This document shows positions 44,636-54,231 of a DNA stretch of 64,000 nucleotides, in pieces; positions within the stretch are counted from its first letter, which is position 1, and every line of letters begins with the position of its first letter. The DNA comes from Paragorgia papillata (Eukaryota > Cnidaria > Anthozoa > Scleralcyonacea > Coralliidae). The position numbers were made by a program, and so were the translations under genes. The DNA lies in NCBI GenBank assembly GCA_035771165.1, contig JAWNZC010000234.1, positions 3,815,001 to 3,879,000 on the forward strand, read 5' to 3'. The notes below the pieces were generated by a model. That model did not search any database and was not told the origin of the DNA. It was given only the letters and a program-made list of their open reading frames with translations.

Positions 44636-46690
44636 CTAATCTAGCTCGCTACTAGTGTTCCTATGGGATTTTATTAAAGGCAAATAGTTTGTTGGAAATT
44701 TCCTACGCTCGTTTACCGTTTTTACATCTAAAGTGGAATGCCACGACTCCAAAAACATTCTTTGTTCATAATTTAATACGCCTCGTTCTAAAATGTTGGC
44801 ATATTTTGGATGTATGTCATGCCCTGATGTCTCCGCGTGCTGCTTAATGGCAGATTCGTTGTTGGTACGTCGACTTGGATTATGCTCCTTCCCTCTCGAG
44901 TCCCACGAGCGCTTACTTTCTCCAACATATGTGAAGCAACAATCCTTGCACTTGACTTTGTATACGATACCCGTCACTTTAAATTCGTCATTCCTGTCCT
45001 TTGGTATTTTAAAAATACTAGAGAGGGGTTGTAATGGTTTAAGTGCGACCTAAATGTTGACCCGTTTCAAGGTCCGCTTGATACGCTCCGCTACTCCCTT
45101 GACATACGGTAAAACTACAAAACATTCGGCGTCCTTTTGCTGTGGTGGAGCTCTTTGACTTTTGCATTTGTTTTGGACCGTCTAGATAAACTTACGGTGA
45201 TACCCATTTACTCTAAGGTCACTACAAACTTTCTCTATTTCCTGTTGACGAAGTTCCTCATTTGTAGGGATTTCCCCGGCTCTGTGCAATAGCGTGCTAA
45301 CAACTCCCGCTTTGTGTTGTGACGGATTGTGTGAATCGAAATGCAAATACTTGTTAGTGTGGGTCTCTTTTACAGCTGAGATATTACAATCTAAAAATGG
45401 TATACATTGCTTTCCTTCAATTTCAACGGGGTATTCCATGGTAAACTGTATATGGTGGTTAATAGAATTTAGGTGGGTATAGAAATCTGCAATATGTTTT
45501 CGTTTCAGACACACATTAGAGTCGTCAACATATCTTCGCCACCAACGTGGTTTTGACGGAAATGTTGCCAAAGCCTTCGTTTCTATAGACTGCATGACGA
45601 GCTCAGCAATGACGGCGCTGACCGGTGAACCCATAGCGCATCCAAAAATCTGGTGGTAGTAGGTGCCCTCAAACACAAAAAAACTGTTTTCGAGTACAAG
45701 CCTTAAGAGGTCAATGACATGGTGTTTTTCAAGATCAGTATGTTGTTTCCAAGCGTCGTCTTCATTTAACCTCGTTTCCACTACCTGTATAGCCAAGGGA
45801 ATTGGTATAGATGTAAACAACGAAACGACATCGAAGGATACGATGATTTCATCTTCTTCAATTACATGAGTTGAGACAAAATTGGCAAACTCTTTAGAGT
45901 TCTTTATCATGCTTTCACTTTGGTATTTGAGAAGATTCAAAAGTTTAGCTAGGTATTTCAACACCGAATAGGTGGGAGAACCAACGCAGGAATTAATTGG
46001 CCTCATCGGGATGCTGTTGGTGTTGTCTTCAAGGGTTAAATGATCTTCCTTAGGTGTTAAGTTGACTTTATGAATTTTGGGAAGCCCGTAAAACATCGCT
46101 GGCGTCGAGTCGGCAGGTCGTAATGTTCTATACAGTAAACACCCGCGTGTAAGAACCTAGTGATTTAAGAACCTGTAGGCAGAAATTTTGGATTTTAATA
46201 CCCCAAAATATAAGAACCTGTTTAGCCAACCAAAGCCACAAGGTTCTTATATGAAGAGTCACTCTGAATAATGAAACAGTGCTGTAGCCAAAATGTGGAA
46301 CTATAAAATATAAATTTGCTATATATTTGGCCCTTCCATAAAAATATCATTACAGAAATTACATACATACAATATAATCTCTCTATAACAAAGTGGTTCA
46401 TATATCTGGTCATATAACAATAGCATTTCCCTTAAAGAAATTTTAAGAACCTATTAAGAACCTATTTTGCCTAAATTGTCAGTAATTACCCCAAAATATA
46501 AGAACCTATTTTGCCAGACTTGAAAAAATCTAGGTTCTTACACGTGGGTGTTTACTGTATTCTTCTTCCTTGATAAAGCCCGAATTTTTAAGATCAAGAA
46601 GTTTGCGCTGTATGACTGAAGTTCTTTTTGAGGTTGGATTTCTTCTCTTATCTGTGATAGGTTGGTAAGTATTCCAGTCTTGCAACATGG
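44636..46690 (-). pseudogene. PLE reverse transcriptase with GIY-YIG endonuclease
   Basis: Reading starts near 46690 (MLQDWNTYQPITD). It is interrupted by the MITE 46133-46557 and resumes with YRTLRPADS and FYGLPKIHK. Then follow SFDVVSLFTSIPI (box A), GCAMGSPVSAVIAEL (box B), YVDDSNV (catalytic YVDD) and IPFLDC. After FI comes an in-frame TAG at about 45182, and after KRVNI a second TAG near 45050. The same frame then ends in the GIY-YIG domain (GIVYKVKC, TYVGESKRSWDSRGKEH) to the stop at 44636. Thus two stops and one insertion, no frameshift seen. Known role: target-primed reverse transcription of its own RNA. Confidence 0.88.
46133..46557. mobile_element. Mariner-type MITE inside the PLE RT
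   Basis: 425 bp with termini CAGTAAACACCCGCGTGTAA and, inverted, CAGTAAACACCCACGTGTAA, each continuing GAACCTAG (27 of 28 identical). TA on both sides (46131-46132, 46558-46559). Removing element plus one TA restores the RT frame across the site. Confidence 0.93.
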
Positions 46691-46712
46691 CTATAATTCC
46701 TTAGTGACGTAT

Positions 46713-46955
46713 AAGTGACCTTAGAGTAAATGGGTATCACCGTAAGTTTATCCAGACGGTCCAAAACAAATGCAAAAGTCAAAGAGCTCCACCACAGCAA
46801 AAGGATGCCGAATGTTTTGTAGTTTTACCGTATGTCAAGGGAGTAGCGGAGCGTATCAAGCGGACCTTGGAACGGGTCAACATTAAGGTCGCACTTAAAC
46901 CATTACAACCCCAAAATTTCTCGGTATTAACTTTTTAGACCAGATTTTCAATAAA

Positions 46956-46993
<38 letters not shown>

Positions 46994-47580
46994 CTAAAAT
47001 TCATTAATAATTCATGAGGAAAACACAAAGAAAAATCATGAGCGTATCGGATCTATATATGTGATATAGACTCGCTCTAAGTTTCTCGATGGTTTTTAAC
47101 GGCTGAGATAAGCTTAATTTTCAAAATTACTACGCCAATGAACGTATGAAGTGATTCTTTTTAGAAGCCATTTAAAAACCTTGCAGTACGGGCTTTATCG
47201 GCTCTAAAACACTCGGCTATCGCCTCGTGTTTTATATCCGATAAAGCTTTCCTGCGCGGTTTATAAATATTACATATATATATATATACAATTATAGAAA
47301 TCAAGAACATATTGGAAAAAATAATAATAATACAAACAATCCAGCATAATTACTGCAAAGCTAAACGGACAAAAGTTATACTAATGAAGCAAGAATTATA
47401 AAACAATTATATTGATCAGCAACTATAAACTAGGCATGCATAACTTGTGAAAGAACGCTTAAAATAGAGCATCAGAAGTAGCCAACCGTTTGGAATGCCC
47501 TCGAACCCTTTTAGCCACCGTTACGAGAATCTTTCGAAACCGTTCGAACCCCATTCGCACGCCGTTCGAACACCGTCTTT
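46713..47580 (+). mobile_element. Inverted, internally deleted second PLE copy
   Basis: 46713-46925 is the reverse complement of the RT-linker part of the main copy; 46926-46985 corresponds to its post-coding AT-rich part; 47283-47580 is the reverse complement of 44196-44480. The GIY-YIG coding part is missing. At the two positions where the main copy has TAG, this copy has CAG and AAG. An unrelated palindromic stretch (47000-47270) is interposed. Confidence 0.85.
47160..47272. repeat. Palindrome
   Basis: Dyad CGGGCTTTATCGG, then TAAAACACTCGG, facing CGAGGCGATAGC/CGTGTTTTATATCCGATAAAG; possibly a foldback insertion in the second PLE copy. Confidence 0.6.
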
Positions 47581-48087
47581 TGGCTGTTTCAACGCAATTT
47601 CGATAACGTACGTTTTCCCATGGAGGGTCAAATATCGTATTTGACTCTGTGCAGTTATACTACAAAAACGAACATTAAAATTTACAAGAAACGTATTCCA
47701 GTCCCATATTACAGAATAATATAACCGTTTCCCGCTTCACTGTTTTTGGTCAGGAGCTCGCGCAGGGGCAAAACGTTTGGCAGAGACTAGTTGGATCACA
47801 CTTTTTTCTTGGTTTCAAATTATTTCTATTCGCCTATCATAAGTAATGAACGCCTCCTATGCATGCGAGGCACATTATCTCACCTACAATTAATCACAAC
47901 TTGATCACAACTTCCCGACTCTCTACCCACAGTGAACTATATGATCCTTACTTATATATTTATTTTATGACTTCGAACATGAAATATAAATTGTGGGATT
48001 CCCAGTCAAAGTAATTGTTAATTTAAGGGCATTCGGAAATTAAGAATTCTAGGAGGAGAAGGTCTTGCCTAGCTATAACGTTTATTT
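47581..48087. other. Segment without recognised gene
   Basis: Non-coding; short dyad AGGGTCAAATA/TATTTGACTCT at 47625-47648. Confidence 0.6.
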
Positions 48088-48805
48088 TTACGTTATACCA
48101 TCAACCACGTGTTTCTTCGCGGTTCTTTTTAGTCTCATGCCCAAAATATGATTACTTCCTTTCTTGCAGAAACAACTTCTCAACAGCCTCTTCACGCCTT
48201 CTCTTTAGTTCGTATTATAGGCTACGTAAACTATCGGGTTTAGGCAAGGTGACAGATTATATGCACAGTCGACAATAGTCACTACGTTTCGATCAGAAGC
48301 TGCTGTCCAAAACTTTTCATTAGAAACATGAAATATTATAACCAGTGTGATTAACAACAACATTTGGGTAATTTTTATCTTCTTTGATATATCGTACGGT
48401 AGTCCAGTTGTTTGGCTACAAATATTCTTGATGACGTAAATACCAATGATTATCTTACTGTAGCAAAATTCTATGACGACTACAGGAACAACGAGAGTCA
48501 AAAAGTAATAAGGAAAAACGTATACCAAGTAAGCAAACGCATGGGCTGATTTGACTTGCCCACCAAACATAAACGCCAAATACAGCGCGATAAATATCAA
48601 AATCAACGTGCTTATCACAAAGATAGCGTTCTTTGTTTGGCGTTTGGTTATAGTCTTCGGTGTATTTTCATCGGATGAACTAAAGCATCGCAGTGTTCAG
48701 TGGCCAATAGAGTCAATGACATTGCTGAAATATTAGTGGAGAAAACGCACATCGTCGTGACGATAAATTCATGTTTTCCATGAGAATAATTTAAGACATG
48801 CATGT
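48088..48805 (-). pseudogene. Rhodopsin-family GPCR, 5'-truncated and broken
   Basis: Reading the minus strand from about 48800: TM3 with SAMSLTLLATEHC (the ERC/DRY position reads E-H-C) and HPMK. A one-base frameshift near 48650 follows, then ITKRQTKNAIFVISTLIL (TM4). TM5 comes with YYFLTLVVPVVVIEFCYSKI, TM6 with KKIKITQMLLLITLVII, TM7 with CLNPIVYVAY (NPxxY motif). A TAA right after YNTN sits inside helix 8; the frame continues past it with a cysteine-rich LLRSCFCKK and ends at 48088. TM1 and TM2 are absent. Ligand unknown. The break at the 5' side coincides with the start of the SWIM gene on the opposite strand. Confidence 0.82.
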
Positions 48806-50173
48806 AATGTTAACGCAACATCTGGTGGATTACGAGATTCGTCCAGAGTTTCAGCATTTGGCAGTGGATGAGAAAAAATGGAGCAATATGTCCCACGAGC
48901 AAGTTATGGCCAAACTGGAATTGTACGTCAAGAGTGGCATGGACGCGAAGAAAGTCATCGCAAACAAAGAAAGAGATGTGGGTGACCGTTCAAACGAAGA
49001 TTCACATTCTTCAAACATGGTCCTCCCGATCACAGCCTCAGGCAGTGGTATTACCACCGTTCCAATGCCAATCCTCCGTGCCATGTTTGAAAAAGCCAAC
49101 CGGCTTTTACAGAAACGCGACAATGTTATTCCAAAACCCGGAGCCATGCACTGATGGATCGTTTATTGTCGCAGGTCACGCCAATAGTAATACCATCCAC
49201 GTCATCACACCTGGGAAAGGGGGATTTCTAAAATGTGACCAGAACTGTGTTAACAGTTCAACTAAGATATGCGAACATATCTTAGCTGTTGCACAGGTCC
49301 GTGAAACATTAGACGAATTCCTGGCTTGGTACCGGAGATCAAAAAGGGGGCCAAAAGTACTAGAAATGACACTCGGAAGTGGTCCGCAGAATGCGAGAAA
49401 GAAGCCGAGCAGGCGAAAGAGAACGAATGCGAAGAAGCCACCTGTAACTGAAGTATTCGACCTACTTGAACAGGTAAACACTGGTCCATTTGCTAATACG
49501 TACAGTACCGGTACCTTTTGCAGTTCAGACACCGACACAAAACAATTATTGTAATAACTACGTCCCTGGAACCGGCCAATTCGCTAAACACAATCCTGCG
49601 TTTCAAATACCTTCCGCGATTTCTGGAACCGCCCAAGTTGCTCAACACAATCCTGCGTTTCAAATACCTTCCGCGATTTCTGGAACCGCCCAAGTTGCTC
49701 AACACAATCCTGCGTTTCAAATACCTTCCGCGATTTCCGGAACCACCCAAGTTGCTCAACACAATCCTGCGTTTCAAATACCTTCCGCGATTTCTGGAAC
49801 CGCTCAAGTTGCTCAACACAATCCTGTGTTTCAAATACCTTCCGCGATTCCGCAACAGTCCTTGTCTTTCAAATTCAAGTGGGTAACGGGGACACGGGTA
49901 TCTCGCTGCTATGGATGTAACAGAGAGATCAAGAATCCTCCAGAAGCTGCACCAGACGACCTGATTGTTGTGTATCGCGACATACGTCAATATCAAGATC
50001 GAAATACGGGGCAAGTTCAGTTTTCAAGCGAGCCACAGAACGTACACTTCCACCTTAGAGCTGCTTGCATCAGAGCACGATACCCCAAATTTCCCAGCAA
50101 CGCTCTTGTCGTACCTACAGATTTCCCACCTCATTTTCGTGCGGAACACATTCAAAGACCTACTAGCTGCTGA
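48798..50173 (+). pseudogene. SWIM-zinc-finger protein gene, two frameshifts
   Basis: Frame one (48798 to about 49145) has YEIRPEFQHLAVDEKKWSNM and ends with MFEKANRLLQKRDNVIPKPG. It continues one frame on with DGSFIVAGHANSN and the SWIM finger (CDQNC, then CEHILAVAQ). A basic segment (RKKPSRRKR) follows. A second shift near 49540 leads to a third frame with five 19-residue repeats and a C-terminal part with CYGCNREIKNPPE, DDLIVVYRDIRQY and VHFHLRAACI, which looks like a metal-binding module. SWIM fingers occur in MULE transposases and in host proteins; no DDE domain is visible. The upstream part seems to be cut off at 48790. If the frameshifts are sequencing errors it could be a live gene. 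Confidence 0.65.
49589..49860 (+). repeat. 57-bp coding tandem repeat
   Basis: Five starts at 49589, 49646, 49703, 49760 and 49817, each encoding a 19-residue unit with HNPAFQIPSAISGTAQ. Only a few substitutions between units; the period is a multiple of 3, so copy-number change keeps frame. Confidence 0.93.
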
Positions 50174-50179
50174 GTTTGG

Positions 50180-51170
50180 CTGGGTCCTTTAATCTGTAAC
50201 AGATAGTCTAATCAGCGCGAGTATAGTACGTGGCGCAGGTAATTCAGTATTTGACTAATTTGAGCATGGTTCAAGATTCAGTTTCAGTTTCATTTTGTAA
50301 AGTGAACTATACAAAAATATCTTTTTATAACATTTATGTTTGAAATTTCTACATAAAATTTAAATAAGCACGTCTCAATAACAATTTCAGGAATCAAGTT
50401 AGTACTTTGCCATAAAGTGGTACACATGATGATTATTATTTATTATAACATGGGTTTGATATAACAACGTTTCTGATTGGCTGTCGTGCGTGCTCCATAA
50501 CTCGATGGAGCAAGTTATGGAGCACACCGAAAAAGCGCGGGGGGAAATTTCAAAACAAAATTGAGTTTTAAATGTATTTCTTATGACCTTTTATATTCAA
50601 AATACTGAGTCATTACATTTATTGAGTAATATATATAGAACAACGACCCAAAAAACACAAACTATGGGTCTGGGTAACCGAGTATAAACTGTCCTTTGGT
50701 TGGATTTTAGTGAACAAGAAAGACTTGGCTACGAAAATGGCAAAACACAACAACCAAAACGATTCGCCAGCTTGTGAAATGAAATACTATGTTATGAAAG
50801 AAATGGCTCATGGTTTAGCGTGTTCCATCGAGTTCGATGTACTCGGCTATCTCCTCGACCATCTCTTACGATTTTTTCGTGCTCTCCCAATTTACAGCGT
50901 TCATCCATAACTCGATGAAGCACGCTAAACCATGAGCTATTTCTTAACTGGAAAAGTAACCAGCAGTCGGAATTTCGTTTTGCAAATTATCCTCCATGCC
51001 ATCACCTGCACACAGCGCCGTTTCGATTATTCCTGCAAAGTTAAATTAAGTGAAAAACCAAAAATTTATACCATTTAGTAATTTCTTACACGATGAAATT
51101 TTCATTGATCTGTACGGTTGTTAAAATGAAGAATATTTAGTTATTTGGTTTTGTTGTATTATTCCAGTAG
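50180..51170. other. Segment without gene; one foldback dyad
   Basis: 50806-50942: GGCTCATGGTTTAGCGTG/CACGCTAAACCATGAGCT with inner TCCATCGAGTT and AACTCGATGAAG. A similar CATAACTCGATGGAGCA dyad at 50490-50525. No gene. Confidence 0.65.
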
Positions 51171-51356
51171 TGTAAGTACTCTCTCCTCCGCAGAGGTTAA
51201 GTTTCGGAGATTGGAGGTTTCGGGCACAGAATAGAAATACGACCAGAAGTCCAACTCGCGTGACAACTTGTCCGCATTTCTTTAATGCACATGCGCGGTA
51301 TTTTACGCCATCCGACGCTATCCCACGCGATCCTACGCAATGTCCTACGCCATCCT

Positions 51357-51437
51357 ATGCAATCCTGGCAAGTTCCCCCGGCAGTTTTAACCTTCTTTTG
51401 AAGGTCCAAACTGCCGGGGGAACTTGCCAGGATTGCG
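51357..51437. repeat. Near-perfect hairpin
   Basis: GCAATCCTGGCAAGTTCCCC, then CGGCAGTTT, facing AAACTGCCGGGGGAACTTGC, then CAGGATTGCG, with a short loop AACCTTCTTTTGAAGGTC. Confidence 0.92.
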
Positions 51438-51439
51438 TA

Positions 51440-51639
51440 CACTGCAAACCTCCAATTCTTGTCAAGATAATTTTTCTTGTTTTGAGATTTTATTTCTTGT
51501 TTTAAGATATTTAATCTTCTTTTAAGACAAAATATCTTGTCAAGAAACCGCAGTAAGATTATTATCTTGCAGACGGGACAAGAAAATCTTAAAACAAGTA
51601 TTTTTTTCTTATAAAACAAGTTTTTGGGAATTTGCAGTG
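51440..51639. mobile_element. 200-bp TA-flanked MITE
   Basis: Ends CACTGCAAA and TTTGCAGTG, with further inverted CTTGTTTTAAGAT-type blocks; TA at 51438-51439 and 51640-51641. Confidence 0.8.
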
Positions 51640-51985
51640 TAGGATGGCGATGAATCAAGATGCGCGAGGCGACATGCGCGAGGATAGAAACTTCAAAGGT
51701 TCCGACGCGAGTTGGACTTCTGGTCGTCTTTCTATTCTGTGTTTCAGGGGTCGTCGGATATGCTCGGAGGCGTCAGCTGGACGTAAGTAGGCGTCAGTGG
51801 ACGCACTCTTTATGTCCAGCCGACGATTTCGACGCATCTCCGACGATCCCCGACATAGCCGATCTCCAAAAGAACCTCTGCGGAGGAGAGAGGTGTAAGC
51901 ATACCTTGAAAACTGCATAATATTATTATTAGCAAAAAACAAAGCGCACAGCCACTAGTCAGATATTTAAGCTGGTAGACTCTAA

Positions 51986-52219
51986 GGTGCTGATTACATG
52001 AGCCGGGCTAGCCCGGTTAACTTGGCTCACGCGATTGATTAGGATCTCACTGTGGTTTTGAAACTCGCATAAACTAAATTTACAAAGAAGGATTGGTTTA
52101 GTTTAGATGTAAACAAATCTAAACGTTAATTCAAATCTACTTTTGCGGCCGAGGAAAGAATTTCGTGACACGAGTCAGCCCGGTTAGCCGGGCTAGCACT
52201 GGCTCGTGTAATCAGCCCC
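51986..52219. mobile_element. Harbinger-type MITE
   Basis: 234 bp. Ends GGTGCTGATTACATGAGCC and, inverted, GGGGCTGATTACACGAGCC, then CGGGCTAGCC on both sides. TAA at 51983-51985 and 52220-52222, the 3-bp target of PIF/Harbinger. Confidence 0.88.
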
Positions 52220-52646
52220 TAAAGGGATGTAATAAATCAGTTATGCAGATGTCTTGTTTGTATTCCGTGTTCCTGTAAGAAACTTGTAATGAATTGTTAA
52301 TAGTTTCATTGCTGTGAATAATTATAGACATAAAAGAGAATATGTGAAAATTTTGCTGATGCACTATTGCATTCCGCAAATGTTGCATTAGATGTTTTTT
52401 GAACTCATAAGTTACTATTAATGTATGTATAGTTACCTGTTTGTATTGTTATGTATAGTTATCATTCAACGATGTATGTATAGCTTATACTAATATAGCT
52501 TCTTAATATTGTTCATGTCGTAGCGTGCATGAAAATAGCTAGCCAGGATTTGGTATCACAATAGCTCAGTTGACTATCAGATTTTGAAACCGTTTGAAAT
52601 TAGAGCTCTTCGGAAACTGAATTCCGAATAATCTCGCATTAAGGAT

Positions 52647-52779
52647 ATGTTACACGGGCGACTATTTTAAACGCAACTAAATTTCGTTAAAAATCGTTCA
52701 AAAATTCGTTAAACGTATCAATTTTTTGTTATTTTGTTGCGGCAATATGTTGCGTTAAAAATAGTCGCCCGTGTAACAT
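52647..52779. mobile_element. Small foldback element
   Basis: ATGTTACACGGGCGACTATT faces AATAGTCGCCCGTGTAACAT; both sides continue with AACGCAAC. No clear target duplication. Confidence 0.8.
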
Positions 52780-52784
52780 CATTT

Positions 52785-54231
52785 TTACTTTTAGTTTTGG
52801 TGAAAAACCTGACAATAATTTCTTGGCGACAATTCGAACAAACACCGTAGTCTATATGTCTATACTACAATATAAATTTCGGTGGCTTCTGGTACACGAT
52901 CACAGAACGTAACAGGTTTACAAAGTTTTATTCTCAAACGATTCAGTCAATAAACAGTAAATAACAATTTGATAGTGACTGAGGGTCCATTTTTGCATAT
53001 CAGAAACATTTACTGTAGGAAAGCTGTGTTATCATATAGGCCCCGCACACACACCTGACGCGATTCGGCAATGCGGCGCGATTTTTCAGTTTTTGAAAGC
53101 AAATAAAACTGTCTATGAAAGGAAACTTTAGAAGCCATGTAGACCAGATGAGTCAAGATGTTCTAGACAAGACTGTTTAAACAAGCTATGAGCTTCATGG
53201 AGTCTGAAAGGAAATGCGAAACGCAAAGAAAATATAAAACCACGCATCACGCACGTAACTCTCTGGTGGCTGAGGGTCCATTTTTGCATAAGGTCTGTTT
53301 GGCACATTGACTAGACTATAGTATATATAGTCAAACTGTATGAACACAAACTCAAGAATATTTTAATGTGCGTAGTCATTGCCTAATTTTTTTACTACGG
53401 GCGGGGTAATTACCCCAGGGCCCGGGTCCAGAAGGGGCCCGCTAAAAATTCAGTCTGTGAAGATATATCATATATTATAATAATTATCAAAAACTTAGCG
53501 CTGGGACCCAGTAAAACCTTGGTAAAAATATCGGAGGGGGCCCTCGCGCAAATTATGAACCGGGGCCCGTTCTGGCTCTAGACGGCCCTGTGTGAGCGAG
53601 TGAAGGACGTCAGAGAACAGTCATGTTTAATTATTGCGAATCCGAGGTTTGGCCGAGTTGTCTCCAGATGATCAGTGGTTGTCTCTTTTGAACGAAGTTT
53701 TTACTGCCATTTTATCGATGTTTTTGAATATTCACAAGACATTTCACTGTTTCTCAGTTGTTTACTTGAATAGCTTTGCAAGTGACCGTGAAGTGACCGA
53801 GTTAATAGTTGATTGACACCGAATAGAGCAAAGGGTGTGAAGTATAGTTTTGCCGAGTCATTAGCTTGGTCTAGATTAGCCTGCACGTGGACATTTACCC
53901 AACTTGGGTGGGTAAACGTATGTATGCATGCTAATTGCAAAGTACACAATAGTCTCCACTTTGACGATAAAAACTGTCAAGTGTCAACTATACTTGTTCT
54001 ATAACTATGTTAAAAATGTTTAACTACACAGCGTGCATGGGTGCATTGACATATTTTATTGTCCAACACGTTTTTTAGACAGTGATGTATGGATATATAT
54101 ATATATAGTTAGTGATAAACAGATAGTACACCTGTAGCTGTACTGCTATACATGTCCAGTCAATTGAATTATAACAAGAAAAATAATAAGAAAAAAGTAT
54201 TATATAGCTCATAAGTCATAAGATGATATTC
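52785..54231. other. Segment without recognised gene
   Basis: Contains two direct copies of TGAGGGTCCATTTTTGCATA (52980 and 53272) and a GC-rich patch 53398-53595 whose right end reads (inverted) CAGGGCCGTCTAGAGCCAGA, hAT-like. Short frames only. Confidence 0.55.

Larger units (their letters stand above)
44196..46712 (-). mobile_element. Penelope-like element (PLE)
   Basis: Minus-strand element with RT, linker and GIY-YIG endonuclease, a 3' hammerhead-like motif and an AT-rich 3' region with (TA)n at 44484-44517. The 5' end is truncated at about 46700, where an inverted partial copy of the same element (46713-47580) begins. Inverted or tandem partial second copies are typical of PLEs. Confidence 0.88.
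51178..51897. mobile_element. Foldback element with nested insertions
   Basis: Outer arms: CTCTCCTCCGCAGAGGTT (51179) faces AACCTCTGCGGAGGAGAG (51895), and AGAAATACGACCAGAAGTCC (51231-51250) faces GGACTTCTGGTCGTCTTTCT. Between the arms lie a hairpin (51357-51437) and a TA-flanked MITE (51440-51639). Confidence 0.75.

Noticed and set aside
49493..50014. Minus frame with RNRGRYLKRRIVLSNL repeats
   Set aside because: Antisense shadow of the 57-bp coding repeat.
53398..53595. hAT element with CAGGGCC-type ends
   Set aside because: Only one convincing terminus; the left end and an 8-bp duplication could not be matched.
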